Positions 24,201-35,000 of a DNA stretch of 64,000 bases are shown here, piece after piece. The DNA is from Mesostigma viride (Eukaryota > Streptophyta > Mesostigmatophyceae > Mesostigmatales > Mesostigmataceae). The notes under the pieces are model-generated. The model did no database searches and was not told the DNA's origin. It saw only the letters and a program-made list of their open reading frames with translations. Location of the stretch: the NCBI GenBank assembly GCA_009746045.1, contig RPFO01000138.1, forward strand, positions 453,259 to 517,258, in the 5' to 3' direction. The position numbers and the translations under genes were made by a program. How positions within the stretch are numbered: the stretch's first letter is position 1; the number at the start of each line of letters is the position of its first letter.

Positions 24201-27200
24201 ACGCTGGCATGTACGCTGGTGCCTGCACGCACCACAACCCGTCATTCCGGGCGAGGGAATCCGCGCACGGCCATCATGCCGAGCGTTTCTGCGGGGCGAT
24301 CGTAGGAACTTGTGTGCATGCACAAGAGCATGCCACGGCGACCGGAGTGGTATGCCGGGTCGTAGGTTTGATGCACACGAAGTTTACAAAAATGGATATA
24401 GATCATTGATGGTGGGCAGAAAATTGCTGGCACATTCCCATCCAGCGTGAATATATTACATTAGCGACAAATATATAATGTGACAATAATAATGCAATAG
24501 TGAGAAATATAGAATATATTACATTAGTGACAATTTGCGCAGCACGCGCATGTAGTCGCATGTAGCAAGTAAACCCCGTTTGTTTGGGTGGCACCCGGAG
24601 TGGTGGTCGCGTATGCCGCTGCGCATCCTCAGCTCGTCTATTGTCTGTGCATTGCACTGGCACTGGAAGGAGGGTCAAGCAGTGACGTCTGAGAAGCTGT
24701 GGTGGTCGGCATACTGCAGCATTTGTGAGACCCAGGGACCTCGCGCCTGACATCGATGCCGTGCGCATGCCTGTGACGCTGGCCCTTGAGCTCTTGCCTG
24801 CTGCCTCACGCACGACTAAGTGCACACGCCATTATGCGCACCACTGCTTGGGGTGTTCAACGTGCTTTGCTGCCTGCCACGTCCCAACGCCCACGTTCTG
24901 CCGCCTGCCTTGGCCACACACACACCTAATGCCACCCACCGCGGCCATCAGGGCGCGCGTATGCTGGAGCGCACGTTGGATGTGGCGGAGCGCCGCAGCT
25001 CGCGCGCAGAACACCGGCTGGACCAGCTGGCGCTGTTCGTGCAGAATGCCAGCATATGGGCGTCGTCGGTGCGCGACAAGCTGGCCGCGCTGTTCGAGCG
25101 GGGGCACATCGACATGGCCTCTCCACACTTCAAGGGGTTCAACGTGAGAGGTGAGGCGAGACAAGTGGGTTGATGGCGGAGGTGAGGCGCATCAAAGGGG
25201 TTGAACGCGAGAGGTGAGGCGATGGGACCAGGCGAGGTGGAGTAGGGATGTCGATGGATGTGCTGCTCTAATGTTCTTGAAGGAGGTATCGATGTGCGCA
25301 TGCTTGCATGCTGGTGAGCAGGGCGGGGCGACCAGCAATACAGCTGGGCAGTACAAGTGGAAAAGCGTGGGTGGGTGGGTGGGTGGGTGGGTGGGTGGGT
25401 GGGTGGGTTAATGGGGGGCCAGGGTCAGCCATGGGGGGGACGGCCCAGGGGAATGAGGGCACAGCGGGGGACATTAGGGGGGAAGGTCACCAGGGACCAA
25501 CTGCATGGAGCCTACAGCTGAGGCAGGGAGCATGGAAGCATTGGAGGGGAATGTGGGAGGTCCATTAGCTTGTTCTGCTTGTGGTTGGGGGAAAGTAGGG
25601 GATTACAACATCCGCTCCTGGATCCAGCACAACGTGTGGGCATCATGTGCATGGTTTGGGGAGGGGGGGAGGGGTATAGCCATATGTAGAATTGGGGATG
25701 CCAGTATTGCAATGCACCTGTCCCCTGCTTTGATGGCTGCTGGATCACAACTTGGCTGCTCCAGCCCGGGCTGTGTTCCTGTCCTTTTTAGTGATGCAGG
25801 GATGCCGGTTCCCTCAAGGGCATCATTGGCGATTCCAATCATTTGAGAAACATGCATGCCTTGGCGCAGCCTTTGCTGCATGACGCGCCCTCGCGTATCT
25901 GGGTGTGTGCCTTGTTCTGACGACCTCCCCGCTGCCCGCACCTTGTCTGCCATCCGCTGTTTATCTCCTTATCTGCACATGGCACCCACCACAAACTTCG
26001 CCCCCCCTCGCAGAGAAGCTGTTGATGCCATCAGCTGTGGACAAGAACGCGGCCGACAAGGTGCGCGCTGCTCTCGCGTGGATCGGCACGGTGCTTGAGT
26101 GCCTGCAGGAGGGGCTGCGATCCAATGGCCGCACACCCAGTGTCCCTGCGCAGGCCAGCAGGTTGGGAATGCCCGTCTCAAACAGCGACCAGTCCCCTGG
26201 CACTGGGGGGGTAAGTGCCATGCCAAAGCCGGCCCCGGTCCGAACACGGCAGAATTCTGCTGGCTCGCGCGGTGCGGTCGAACGCTCTACCCTGCGCAAC
26301 CAGGCGCGAGGCGGCAACAGCGCGGCGGGGGCGGAGGCGGAGCCGATGGAGTGGGGCGGGGGGAGCCCCAAGGTAACCCCCGGGGCCGGTCCAAGTGGTG
26401 GCCCGGGCGTGACCCGAGTCAGCACAGGAGAGGGTGGCGCCGTGTCATCCAATGGCGGCACCAAGCCTAACGCCACAGCCACCGTGCTTCAGTCCAGTGC
26501 CATCTTGTTGGGCAGTCCATTGTCTAGCTCACGACGCCAGTCGATGCCGGCGGAGGTGTGGCCGCCGCCCAAGCCTGCGCCCGCGCTGTCGCCAGGTGTC
26601 GACGTGTGGCAGGCGATCGCCGATGCCGATCTGGGCGCGGACGCGAATGTCACCGAAGGGGACGCGCTGGCGAGCATGGAGGCCCAGTTTTTGGAGATGC
26701 TGATCAAGAAGGCCAACCTGCGAACCATGGTGGGCGATGAAGAGGAGGCGAGGCTGCCACCGCCACCGCCCAAGTCCTCACACAAGCAGAAGAAGAAGCC
26801 CAAGGGGGGGGCGGGCCCTGGGAGCAAGGACGGCCGGTCCATGGGCGGCAAGAAAGGGCCGTCTTCGGGGAAGTATGGCAGCAGCGAGGAGAAGGGAGCG
26901 GATGCGGATCGGCGCTCGGCGCACACCGGGTCGAAAGGTGGTGACGCGTCCAGCCAAGTGTCCAGCGAGCACCTCGCGGCCGCAAGCCGCCGTACCAGCC
27001 ATAGGTGGGTCGGGCGCGAGAGTGTGGGCCGCCAGTGGAGTGTGGGTAAACGACGACTGTAGGTGTGGGTGTTGCGGTGTACCGTGTGCTGTTGGCTGCA
27101 TGCGCACGTGGCTGCATGGCCGTGCATGTGGCATACTGGCCCCTGGCCCCTGATTGCCGGCGACGCGTTGCAGGGACGGATGCGTGAGTGTCCCGGGCTA

Positions 27201-28787
27201 ATGGACATGCAGCATCGCAAGCACCTGCTTTGTCAGCGCTGGCCAGTGTGTGGTCCAGTCATGCTTTTGCTGGTTGTAAACCCTGCAGGTCTGTGCAACA
27301 AGAGGCCCACCGTGCAACAAGAGGCCCACCGTTCAACAAGAGGCCCACCGTGGTGGGATAAGGTCACGTTTCAGCGTGCGTTCCATGCGTGCTCTCATCC
27401 GTGTTTCCTCACTTGCCCGCTTGGGCTGGGCTGTCCCATGCAGCTGCCACACGGCACGCGCAGGGAAAACCTCGGGATGTTCCCCATGCACTTGCACCTG
27501 GTCTTTCTTGTCGGTAAAAAAAAACCTCGCTGCGGCTCTTCTCCCGTTGGTCCAAGGCTTCCCAAGGAATGTGTTGCGGGGACGGCCACTGGCTCGTGCG
27601 GCACATCTAGTGCGCATCAACAGCGCACCGTCTGCATATTGTGTGCGCGCCTGACTCTATGCCATGCCCCTCACCATGTGTCCGCATCTTTTGACGCCAC
27701 CTCGCGGGTGCGTGCAGCACAAACCAAGACGAGGAGGAGGGGGACAACGGAAGCAGCTTGTCCGTGCGTGACGTGGAGCACCACGAGGTCAACCTCAAGG
27801 ACCTCAAGCAGGCGCTGCTGTCGCCGCTGGGGAAGAAGATCCGCAAGAACATGAACCTCGCGCTGGCCGCCCCAGAGGTGAGCGGTCCGCCGTCCTTTTC
27901 TTTTCTGGATGACGAGTGATGGATGTGGCCGTTAGGGAGCGCGCCATCAGACGTCTCTTCATTGGGCTGTGCTCATGTTGGTATTTTGTTGTATGTTGTA
28001 TGCCAGCACTTGGTGTCACGTTGTCCATATGTTGGGAGCAGGAATACATGGTCTGTGGAACCAAACTTTCCGCGTCCTTGTCAAATATTTCAGGAGCCAG
28101 CGGAGAGTAGAAAAGGAAATGCCATGTGGTCCTGTGCTTTAGGTGTCTCATCATGGGAGTCACCTTGTGGCCAAATGAGGTGCCTGGATGATCGCCCCAC
28201 CACTTTTCATGAAGAATGGGGCCTGAGCGCGGGTGAGAGGGTGGGTGAGTGCGGCTGGGAGAAGGTGGGGGCGAGGCCTTGTCTGTGCAGGCCCGCAGTG
28301 GGCAAGTTGTGGACGGTGTTGCTGGTCTGCCGCGGGTGGTATCTGGTTACAAGGCACTTTTTAGCACACGGGCAGGGGTTCAAATAAAAAGCAGCAAGCC
28401 CTGGGCATCACTGACCAGTTGTTCATTTCAGCTTGCCTTTTCTCACTGCGTTACCAGTTTGCTCAAGTCCATGGGTGAGATGGAGAATGCAAGTGGGTTA
28501 TGAACTGCGTTTCAGGCACTTGAGGACTACTATGTCACCATGCTTGCTTACGGCCATAACCTGGGGAAGGAAGGACGCGAGATGTCTTCAAAAAAAACCT
28601 TCGGAGAGCCCACTCTATGCACATTTTGGTTCCAATGACTCTTCGTGCCATGCTTTTCCTGTTGCTTCATCAGGTGGTGGGCAGAGATCACTTGAAAGCA
28701 CGGACGTCTGAGGCCCTCGCAAAATTCAACCCCGACGATACGTCCCTCGTGGGCAAGCACATGGGCAATCAAAGCAAGCAACAGTAG
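12295..28787 (+). CDS. ODA10: ODA10/CCDC151-like outer dynein arm docking-complex coiled-coil protein (19 exons)
   Basis: Exons: 12295-12429, 13198-13281, 13717-13959, 14728-14793, 15574-15648, 16389-16451, 18355-18402, 19204-19298, 19761-19853, 20539-20796, 21293-21362, 21654-21774, 22279-22338, 23213-23301, 23968-24063, 24952-25150, 26014-27004, 27718-27877, 28674-28787. They sum to 3060 nt (1019 aa plus stop), with every intron GT-AG and every phase compatible. The protein is mostly heptad coiled coil: exons 1-3 join as KQAKLIQ-LESRKGQ…; exons 5-7 and 13-16 follow the order and spacing of ODAD3/CCDC151 as I recall it (including a DTDDPHKILALVTERL segment matching the family's 'FL-x-GDT' region). 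Exon 17 adds a long low-complexity Ser/Gly/Pro tail with a KQKKKPK basic patch. Family role: assembly of outer arm dynein on flagellar doublets. Least certain: the acceptor of exon 10, the start of exon 1 and the 3' end. Confidence 0.75.
12398..12530 (+). repeat. Three degenerate copies of an exon-end/splice-donor module
   Basis: The end of exon 1 with its donor (GTGAAGCGACCAAGCAGGCT… then GTAAGC) is followed by two similar copies starting at about 12441 and 12493. The second also carries GTAAGT; the third has GTGGGT. Only the first donor fits the phase of exon 2. Confidence 0.7.
14191..14490. repeat. 30-bp minisatellite in intron 3 of the ODA10-like gene
   Basis: Nine copies of a 30-bp unit (CAACCTTAGCGCACGGACAC plus ten more bases) cover 14221-14490 with a partial copy before them. 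Because 30 is a multiple of three, frames stay open on both strands and produce artefact ORFs. A few units carry CAGATTT in place of CAACCTT in a partly alternating pattern. Confidence 0.92.
14590..14700. repeat. Short CCACCACC/CTTGCTGCCATCC repeat in intron 3
   Basis: About five copies of a ~23-bp pyrimidine-rich unit lie just before the polypyrimidine tract and AG acceptor of exon 4 (14728). Confidence 0.7.
16647..17777. repeat. 42-bp minisatellite, ~27 copies, in intron 6 of the ODA10-like gene
   Basis: The unit begins GTTAGAGATGGACCATCGGT and repeats every 42 bp from 16647 to 17777, with a few single-base variants (for example GAGACGG or ATTGGTG). The length is a multiple of three. The plus strand therefore stays open and reads as repeats of RDGPSVIAGACHLV, and the minus strand is open too. 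The plus frame is continuous with exon 6 without a stop until 17915. Confidence 0.97.
21183..21245. repeat. (GT)n-rich simple repeat in intron 10
   Basis: A run of GTGTGT interrupted by GCGCACGT lies about 50 bp before the acceptor of exon 11. It is Z-DNA prone by composition. Confidence 0.85.
22376..22485. repeat. 10-bp G-rich repeat (GGGGGGCAAA) in intron 13
   Basis: About ten copies of a 10-bp unit with six consecutive G, shortly after the exon 13 donor (22339). The G runs could form G-quadruplexes in the transcript. Confidence 0.88.
25366..25410. repeat. (GGGT)n tetranucleotide repeat in intron 16
   Basis: About eleven tandem GGGT units on the sense strand of the ODA10-like gene; strong G-quadruplex potential. 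Confidence 0.92.
28515..28637 (+). other. Possible alternative terminal exon of the ODA10-like gene
   Basis: After a TTTCAG acceptor the phase-0 frame reads ALEDYYVTMLAYGHNLGKEG and remains open to a TGA at about 28635-28637. It is compatible with exon 18 (phase 0), but no good GT donor would join it to exon 19. It may be an alternative 3' exon or a chance ORF. Confidence 0.3.
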
Positions 28788-29076
28788 CAATGCCAATTGA
28801 CCGTGCTATGGTGACGGTAATCTGAGAAAGGAATGCTGCCAGACAGTGCTGCTTCCTGCTCTGCCTGTTGGTCTTACATAATGGGTTTACCTGAATGGGG
28901 TGTGCCTGCTAATAACGCACCCCAAGTTTTTACAGTATGTTATTTATATCGTTACTGGTGAGAAACGTCATTGCATATCAGCTGTGTATTTATCATAACA
29001 GAACTATTTATTGATCACCACGCAGTCTTATTTACTGTTTGCTGTTAAATTACGACACAGTTTACGCTTGGTTGAT

Positions 29077-29107
29077 ATAATTATTGGTTGTCTCTTTGAT
29101 AATTAGT
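29077..29107 (+). mobile_element. Candidate 13-bp Penelope-like 3'-end insertion with 9-bp duplication
   Basis: GGTTGTCTCTTTG (29086-29098) equals the last 13 bases of the PLE. It is flanked by ATAATTATT (29077-29085) and ATAATTAGT (29099-29107), eight of nine matching. So short a match could be chance; the flanking repeat and the shared TTG|ATA junction are why it is listed. Confidence 0.45.
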
Positions 29108-29142
29108 ACCGGCTATGCCCCCATCAGGTAGATACATTAGAT

Positions 29143-29420
29143 AGACTAGCTGGCACCAAGCCCGCCCAGCCTGGGCGATATGTCCTCACCTGGCATGCCC
29201 CCGGCTGCGCGCGGCAGGGCCGCCACCCGTGGACTTTTAGACCCGTGATAGACTCGGCATGGCCATGTGCTACACTAGACGTGACGGGCTCACCCCCGGG
29301 CAACCTCCTGGTTTGTCTGTAATATGGAGGCAGATGGTGCGCAAGGATAGATGGCAAGTAGTGATGAAAGAGACCACCCCCAAGCCTGTGGGGGCTCCGC
29401 GTGTGACCAAGTATGGCATT
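29143..29420 (+). pseudogene. LINE ORF2 C-terminal fragment, divergent family
   Basis: The plus frame reads QPGRYVLTW and, further on, WRQMVRKDRW…TPKPVG. This parallels the tail of the LINE family at 29.6-30.0 kb (QPGR-x-LTWPGP … KKRWK…TP-x-PVGKP). It is read in two segments that are not in one clean frame, so it is a remnant. Confidence 0.5.
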
Positions 29421-29547
29421 CATAGCGATTCGGGCCGCGGTGCCCACACCCCTGTAACTAGGACCTAGATAGCTTATACCATCCATTCCATCCCATGTTC
29501 CCCTCCCACTGAGGACTTATGCTCACGTGACGCAGTCACGTGTCTAT

Positions 29548-29566
29548 CAATTAATTAATTAATTAA
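29548..29566. repeat. (TTAA)n microsatellite
   Basis: A TTAATTAATTAATTAA run between the two LINE 3' ends. The same run recurs next to other LINE or hairpin fragments at 45.05, 45.64, 48.85, 49.13 and 57.10 kb. Confidence 0.8.
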
Positions 29567-29584
29567 TGCCCCCATCATAGGTCT

Positions 29585-30055
29585 TTAGAATCTTTGTACC
29601 AGGGTATGCCTCGCATTTCGGACGAGATTAGACAGCGTAGGATAGCATTCGTAGGACATCTTCAGTGATCGCACCAGTCAGGTAGACACCGCCGATCGGT
29701 CTGGCCTGCCCCCAGCGGCTTGGCCAGCCAGGGCAGCATGTCCTGGCCTGGCCTGGCCCCAAGGACATTCCTAAAAGGGTAGGTAAACATGTCACGACCT
29801 ACCCACAGCAGTTGTTGGCTGACCTAGTGGTCCCAGCCCCGGCCGTTTGAACATCGCATTCACTCCCGCTCTCTTGCTTGGACGCCTATGCAGAACAAGA
29901 AGAGGTGGAAGACGATTGTCCAGGCTCACACGCCAGCCCCTGTGGGCAAGCCCCCTCCCCCCACAAGGAAGGGGCGCTTTGCTGAGTAGAGTAGCTAGGG
30001 TTTTCTAGATGAGATTAGATTAGAGTTAGTTTGCAAGGTTACCAGCTATAGCATG
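29585..30055 (+). pseudogene. LINE ORF2 C-terminus and 3' untranslated region
   Basis: The frame reads MPRISDEI…RRIAFVGH, QPGQHVL, then NKKRWKTIVQAHTPAPVGKP, and ends at a TAG (29987-29989). It matches the minus-strand LINE fragments at 48.99-49.12, 58.25-58.46 and 61.93-62.16 kb. The segment after the stop (GGTTTTCTAGAT…AGAGTTAGT) is also shared with those copies, marking the 3' UTR. No reverse-transcriptase core is present, so the copy is 5'-truncated. Confidence 0.7.
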
Positions 30056-30099
30056 CCGGCCTCGGCCAGATACCCCTCACTCATGCACACAACCCCAGC

Positions 30100-31580
30100 T
30101 GGCCCTCATATTGGCGGCATCCCCTGTCCCTTGCGCACATGCCCTCACTTGCATTGTGGCTGATGTGTTACATTCTGCCGCATCCGGGCCAACTTTTTCG
30201 CGACCCATTCAACTGGTGTAGATCTTTCCAGGCCTCCTGGTGGGCCGGCAGTGGTGTTGTCGCATGTCGTTGTAGTTTTGTACCTTGTGTTGGCTTGATT
30301 CTTGCATGCCAGTGTCCGATAATTACTTTCTTTAGGGTTGTTCCAAAATTTCGGGGCTTTACTTATGTTGCATGCCACTCTCCCCTCCGAAATCTATCAT
30401 TATCAATGAATATAGATTAAAAAAAAAAAACAGGGCGTGCCTGAGATTACATGTTTACAAGATGCGTCTGTCTCACTTCGAAAAAGGAGCTGTTGCTGGC
30501 TTCTCTCCCCCCAAAAGAACAGACACATAGGTCCATAAATAGGGTTGCCCTTCCTGGCAACCCACATAGTCATATGTCTTTCCTCTCAGACAACTACCCT
30601 AGTCCTTCCACGGCGTTGGATCGCCATGCGTCCAGGAATAGTTGACTCACTTAATAGTCATATGAAGATTAATAGTCATATGTACACCTGTGTCCTCATG
30701 CTGTAAATGTTCTGTTTTCAGCATGCTACCGATAGCACAGCATCTGGGAAAAGCAGCCTGATATGGAGAATATTCACAACTTCAGCTTCCACTTGCACAG
30801 TGAAGCCAAGAAATAGCTGGCATTTTAAAGTCATGGGATATGTGACACAAAACTTCCCATCGAGACCGTGAAAGCTTTAAGTCTGTGTAGGCAGTGGCAC
30901 CCGACGGCCCAAAGAGGAATAGGATAGTTACAGCACCCTTGAAATCTCTTTGAACAGTTGGGGGTTGCGGCCAATGCGCGTCGCCTGACCTCACTTCATG
31001 GACTTCTTTGTACGAGGAAGCAGCTCCTGCAGACCCACGTAGCGCATCCCAGTACCCCCCACCCCCCCATGCATTTGTCCATTAGGAAGCCTTCCAAGCT
31101 AGGAATCTCGGACCATGATGGTTTGCACCCGCATTTACAAGCAACGCACTAGGGGATGCACGAATCCGGGCCCAAGCCTGCAGGTTCGTGTTTTCCAACC
31201 CACAGACACAGGAGGCGGCCGCACATACGTGGTTCAGTCATCGTTCCATGTGCTTACCCGCATGGATACTACCAGGCAGCCAATAATAGCCAACAGTAGA
31301 ATGTACAAGTCAACCCGAACCCAGGCCAGCAGGCATACATCACAGGAAGCGGTGGAACAGTGATGGGCATGGGAGAAATGGCTGGCGTTGGTTGGAGTGA
31401 TGCTATCGTCCGGCACTGTCAACCAACCCGCACAGCGCCTGTGTACGGAGTCGTTGCAGTCGCCACTGATGTTGACATCAGCCAGCCCGAAGGCAACCGC
31501 GTGGTATCCGCACACCGCCATGAGAGGTGGACATGCCGTGAGATGTAGCGTGCGCCTTTCCTTACACAAATGTGGCACAC
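30100..31580. other. Intergenic region between convergent genes
   Basis: No motif-bearing ORF on either strand; an A10 run is at about 30419-30430. The unassigned terminal exon of the BAH-PHD gene, if there is one, probably lies here or in 31.6-32.0 kb. Confidence 0.4.
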
Positions 31581-31894
31581 ACTACAATAGCATATAGACA
31601 TGTGTGCACCACCACCCCGACAAGTCTTTTGGGTGTAGCACCCAGCGCATGGGCCCACAGCACGCAGCAGCCAACAAAGGACAAGTGGGCCACTCCGCCA
31701 CCCCGCCCACAGAGCTGTGTAAATGCAAATGGCGAGGGGCAAAGGGCAAGGGGCGCGTGGTGCAAGGGACCTGCGTACGGAACAGGACGGCGGGTGGGAA
31801 ATCCTGGCCAAGCGCACGCGGTGCAAGAAATGTTCCTGCCGCGCACCACAGCCAGGGGCAAGCAAGCGTACCAGGACACGCCCCGTTCCCATTC

Positions 31895-32025
31895 CAGACG
31901 CATTCCCATGCACCCACACCCACAGGCACGCATTCCCATGCACCCACACCCACAGGCACACATTCCCATGCACCCACACCCACAGGCACACATTCCCATG
32001 CACCCACACCCACAGGCACACACTC
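31895..32025. repeat. 30-bp minisatellite, four copies
   Basis: Four copies of a unit containing CATTCCCATGCACCCACACC plus ten further bases. It lies just downstream of the last identified exon of the BAH-PHD gene. Read in that gene's frame it gives CVPVGVGAWE repeats. Confidence 0.9.
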
Positions 32026-32049
32026 AACGCAAGGGAGCGGCCAACTTAC

Positions 32050-35000
32050 GCTGCCAGGTTGCCTGTTCCCGTTGGCATTGCTTGCCGCTGCATCTGCCGC
32101 ACCCGGGGGCAAGCTCACGCAATCATGGCACTGCCATTTCCCCTTGGTCTTGATCTCTTCCACCTGTAGCCCGATGCATTGCGGGTGGTACCTGTCGGTT
32201 GCATGGCCAGGCATCGTCCACAAGGTGTCCAGGCGGGCTTGCGCTGTGAGTGCGTGGGCAAAGGTGGGCAGGCGGAGCCGGAAGCATCCCCAGCACATGC
32301 ATGCGGTAGGGAAGGCATGGATGGGGGTCGAAGAGGAGATTGAGCCGGGCGAGATACGTCGAGGTGCAGACCTAGCAGCATCCCAAACTCCGCTCACGTG
32401 ATGCCAAGGACCGTGGTGATGCCAAGGTCACGGCGCTGCTGTCCGCCGCACAGACTTGCCCAACTTGCAAGTGATGCGCAAACAGCCACCAGTTACACTG
32501 TATTGCGCAACAGACACCCACCCGGCCAGACAGGTGTTGCACGCACGCCCACACACCCCTCACACTTAGATGGTTGATTGCACTTCGGCTCAACCATGTG
32601 GCATGACTACACAACCCGCAGCTGCCAGGAGCCTGCATGCCATGCCGAGTACCAACTACCAGCACCGCAAGCAAAGGGGGACGGCGCTGCCATCAGAACC
32701 CCCATGAAGGCGGCACGGCATTCTACCCCGACCAAGCAGCCATAGCACAGGAGCCATGTCAAAGCAGCCATAACCAAGCAGCCAGGAGAGTACCCTGCAA
32801 ACATGGGTTCAACCCCAAGAATATCGCGTGCTGGTTGAGAGACCGGTGGCCACCTGAAATGCCTATCCTTGGCGTATGCCGCTCCTCCGAACAAGCCTGG
32901 ATGCCCGCTGCACGGCGCGGCACACTAGCATTTTAGTGAGACCTTGGGCGGCTTCTGCTACGTACATATCAAGGTAAATAACATGCGCGATAAACTATCT
33001 CAGGTAGCACCAGCCCAAACTGTGATGAGGGACTTACTGCCCACCAGGAGGGGACTCTGCAACCTGCCGTTTGGCCACTGCAACCTGCCCTTTGGGCCAC
33101 TGCAACCTGCCATCTAGGCCCCTGCAACCTGCCATCTAGGCCCTGCCACCTGCCCTTTGGGTACTGCCAACTGCCCTTGAGGCACTGCCACCTGCCCTCT
33201 AGGCACTGCCACCAGCCCTTTGGGCACTGCCACCTGCCCTTTCAGCACTGCCAGCTGCCCTATCAGCAATGCCCTTTCGGCACTGCCACCTGCTCTCTAG
33301 GCACTGCCACCTTCCCTTTCCGCACTGCCACCTGCCCTCTTTGCCGCAGGCAAGCGCAATGGATCACTGCGCCTGGGCCAAGCGCTGCGCATGAACCGTC
33401 TGCTGCCTGTTCCGATGAGAGCATGCCGCCTGGCCACGTACCACTCCTTGCACGTGTCGCACTCGATCATGAAGTGGTCGGGGTTGTACGGCATGTCGCA
33501 CGTGCAGTACCTGCATGAGGCAAGGGGGCATCCCGATGACTCATAAACAAAAAGACCATGCTGTGAGCGCCAGCGATGGGTGGCCCAAAATGGCCCAGAT
33601 GACCAGCCCATGACGACACGTATCCAGGCTCAGAACTTCGCAGCAAAGAGATAGAGGTTGGCCAACATCCCACGCGATTTACAATTCCTGGACCAACACC
33701 AGCGCTGGGCAGCCAGACCAACTGCCCAGTGCCACTCTTCTTACTCACAAGGCAAAGACGCACGCGGCATCTTGCGACATGAAAGGCCAGCTCAAAGCTT
33801 GGCTCCCCATCAACTCGAGGTAAGTTGGCTTTTGCTTACTAATTAACGACTCAGACATCATTTACCGTGCACACCACAGAGGTCAACGACTTTGTTTTCA
33901 ACAACAGCACTATTACTACACCCACCGACCTTCTTGCCATGTCCCCCACACCCCTGTTCCCCCCATGCATACAAACGACATCCTGCGGCGCCCAGTCCGC
34001 CCGCCGTCTTGACCTGAGCCCGAAAGCCCTTGAGCGCAGCATGGCTAGGATCCCACCCTATCAAAGCGACAACCAGCGCAGGCCAGAAATATGGAAGAAT
34101 CCGGAGCATGGAAGCTCGAGCCTGCTGTTATCTTATCCGCATTTGTCCACCAAATATCTGCACCATGGCCGCGGTGCTATAAAATATTCTGTTGAACGTC
34201 TTCTTGAAGCACGGCTTATTATACTCACTATCAACCAAACCTCAGGTCCCAGGATAGCATATGTTGATAGCATACCTCAATATCTGCAGTCGGTGCCATT
34301 TCAGAACTGCATTTTAAGGATGCCATCACCTCATTCGGGGCTCTGCAAGTACAACCTCAACCTTTTTTTGTTGTTGTAAAGCAAAGACGTGCCCTCAAGC
34401 TTTCCATACTTACTACTCACATATCACCCTCCCAAAACATCCTTTCCATGCAGCTTGGACGCTGCCGTGGGCCTTACACAACTGAGAAAGGAGTAAAAGC
34501 TAGGAGGGAATGATGAAGGAGAAATCACCTCAGGCGTGTCGAGCACCAACTCTTATTGCACGGTGAGTGCGAACCTCGACCGCAAGGAATACACCACCAA
34601 CCGAGCATCCCACAAAACATTTAACATGATGATGCAACCTGCGTGACTACTAACTACATTGCACAAGTATGCACACACTACACTTGAATGGTATGCCACC
34701 TAATTCCCTCTTACCATCTCACACACCTGCACATGGTTATGGCTAAAACATAACAAGGCTACTACGACAAGTAGCCGCCCAGTGATTTACTATTATACCA
34801 ATGAAGACCATACCCTATGCCATAACATATATAGGCGACCGAAGACATTTGGGCCTTGGCTAGGATAGCAAACCTCGAGAAAGGGGCACCTCAAAAAACG
34901 ATGTCTACGCCACTTCCCTGTCCTTCCCCACTGGCCCGCCCACACGCACACATTAGCAGCGGCAGCCTAGGCATGTGCTAGCAGTGAGCCAATTATAGAC

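Noticed and set aside
31582-32397. 271-aa minus-strand ORF taken as one exon
   Set aside because: Only 32191-32050 fits the PHD finger and splice sites; upstream of 32191 it is intron, and downstream it enters a minisatellite.
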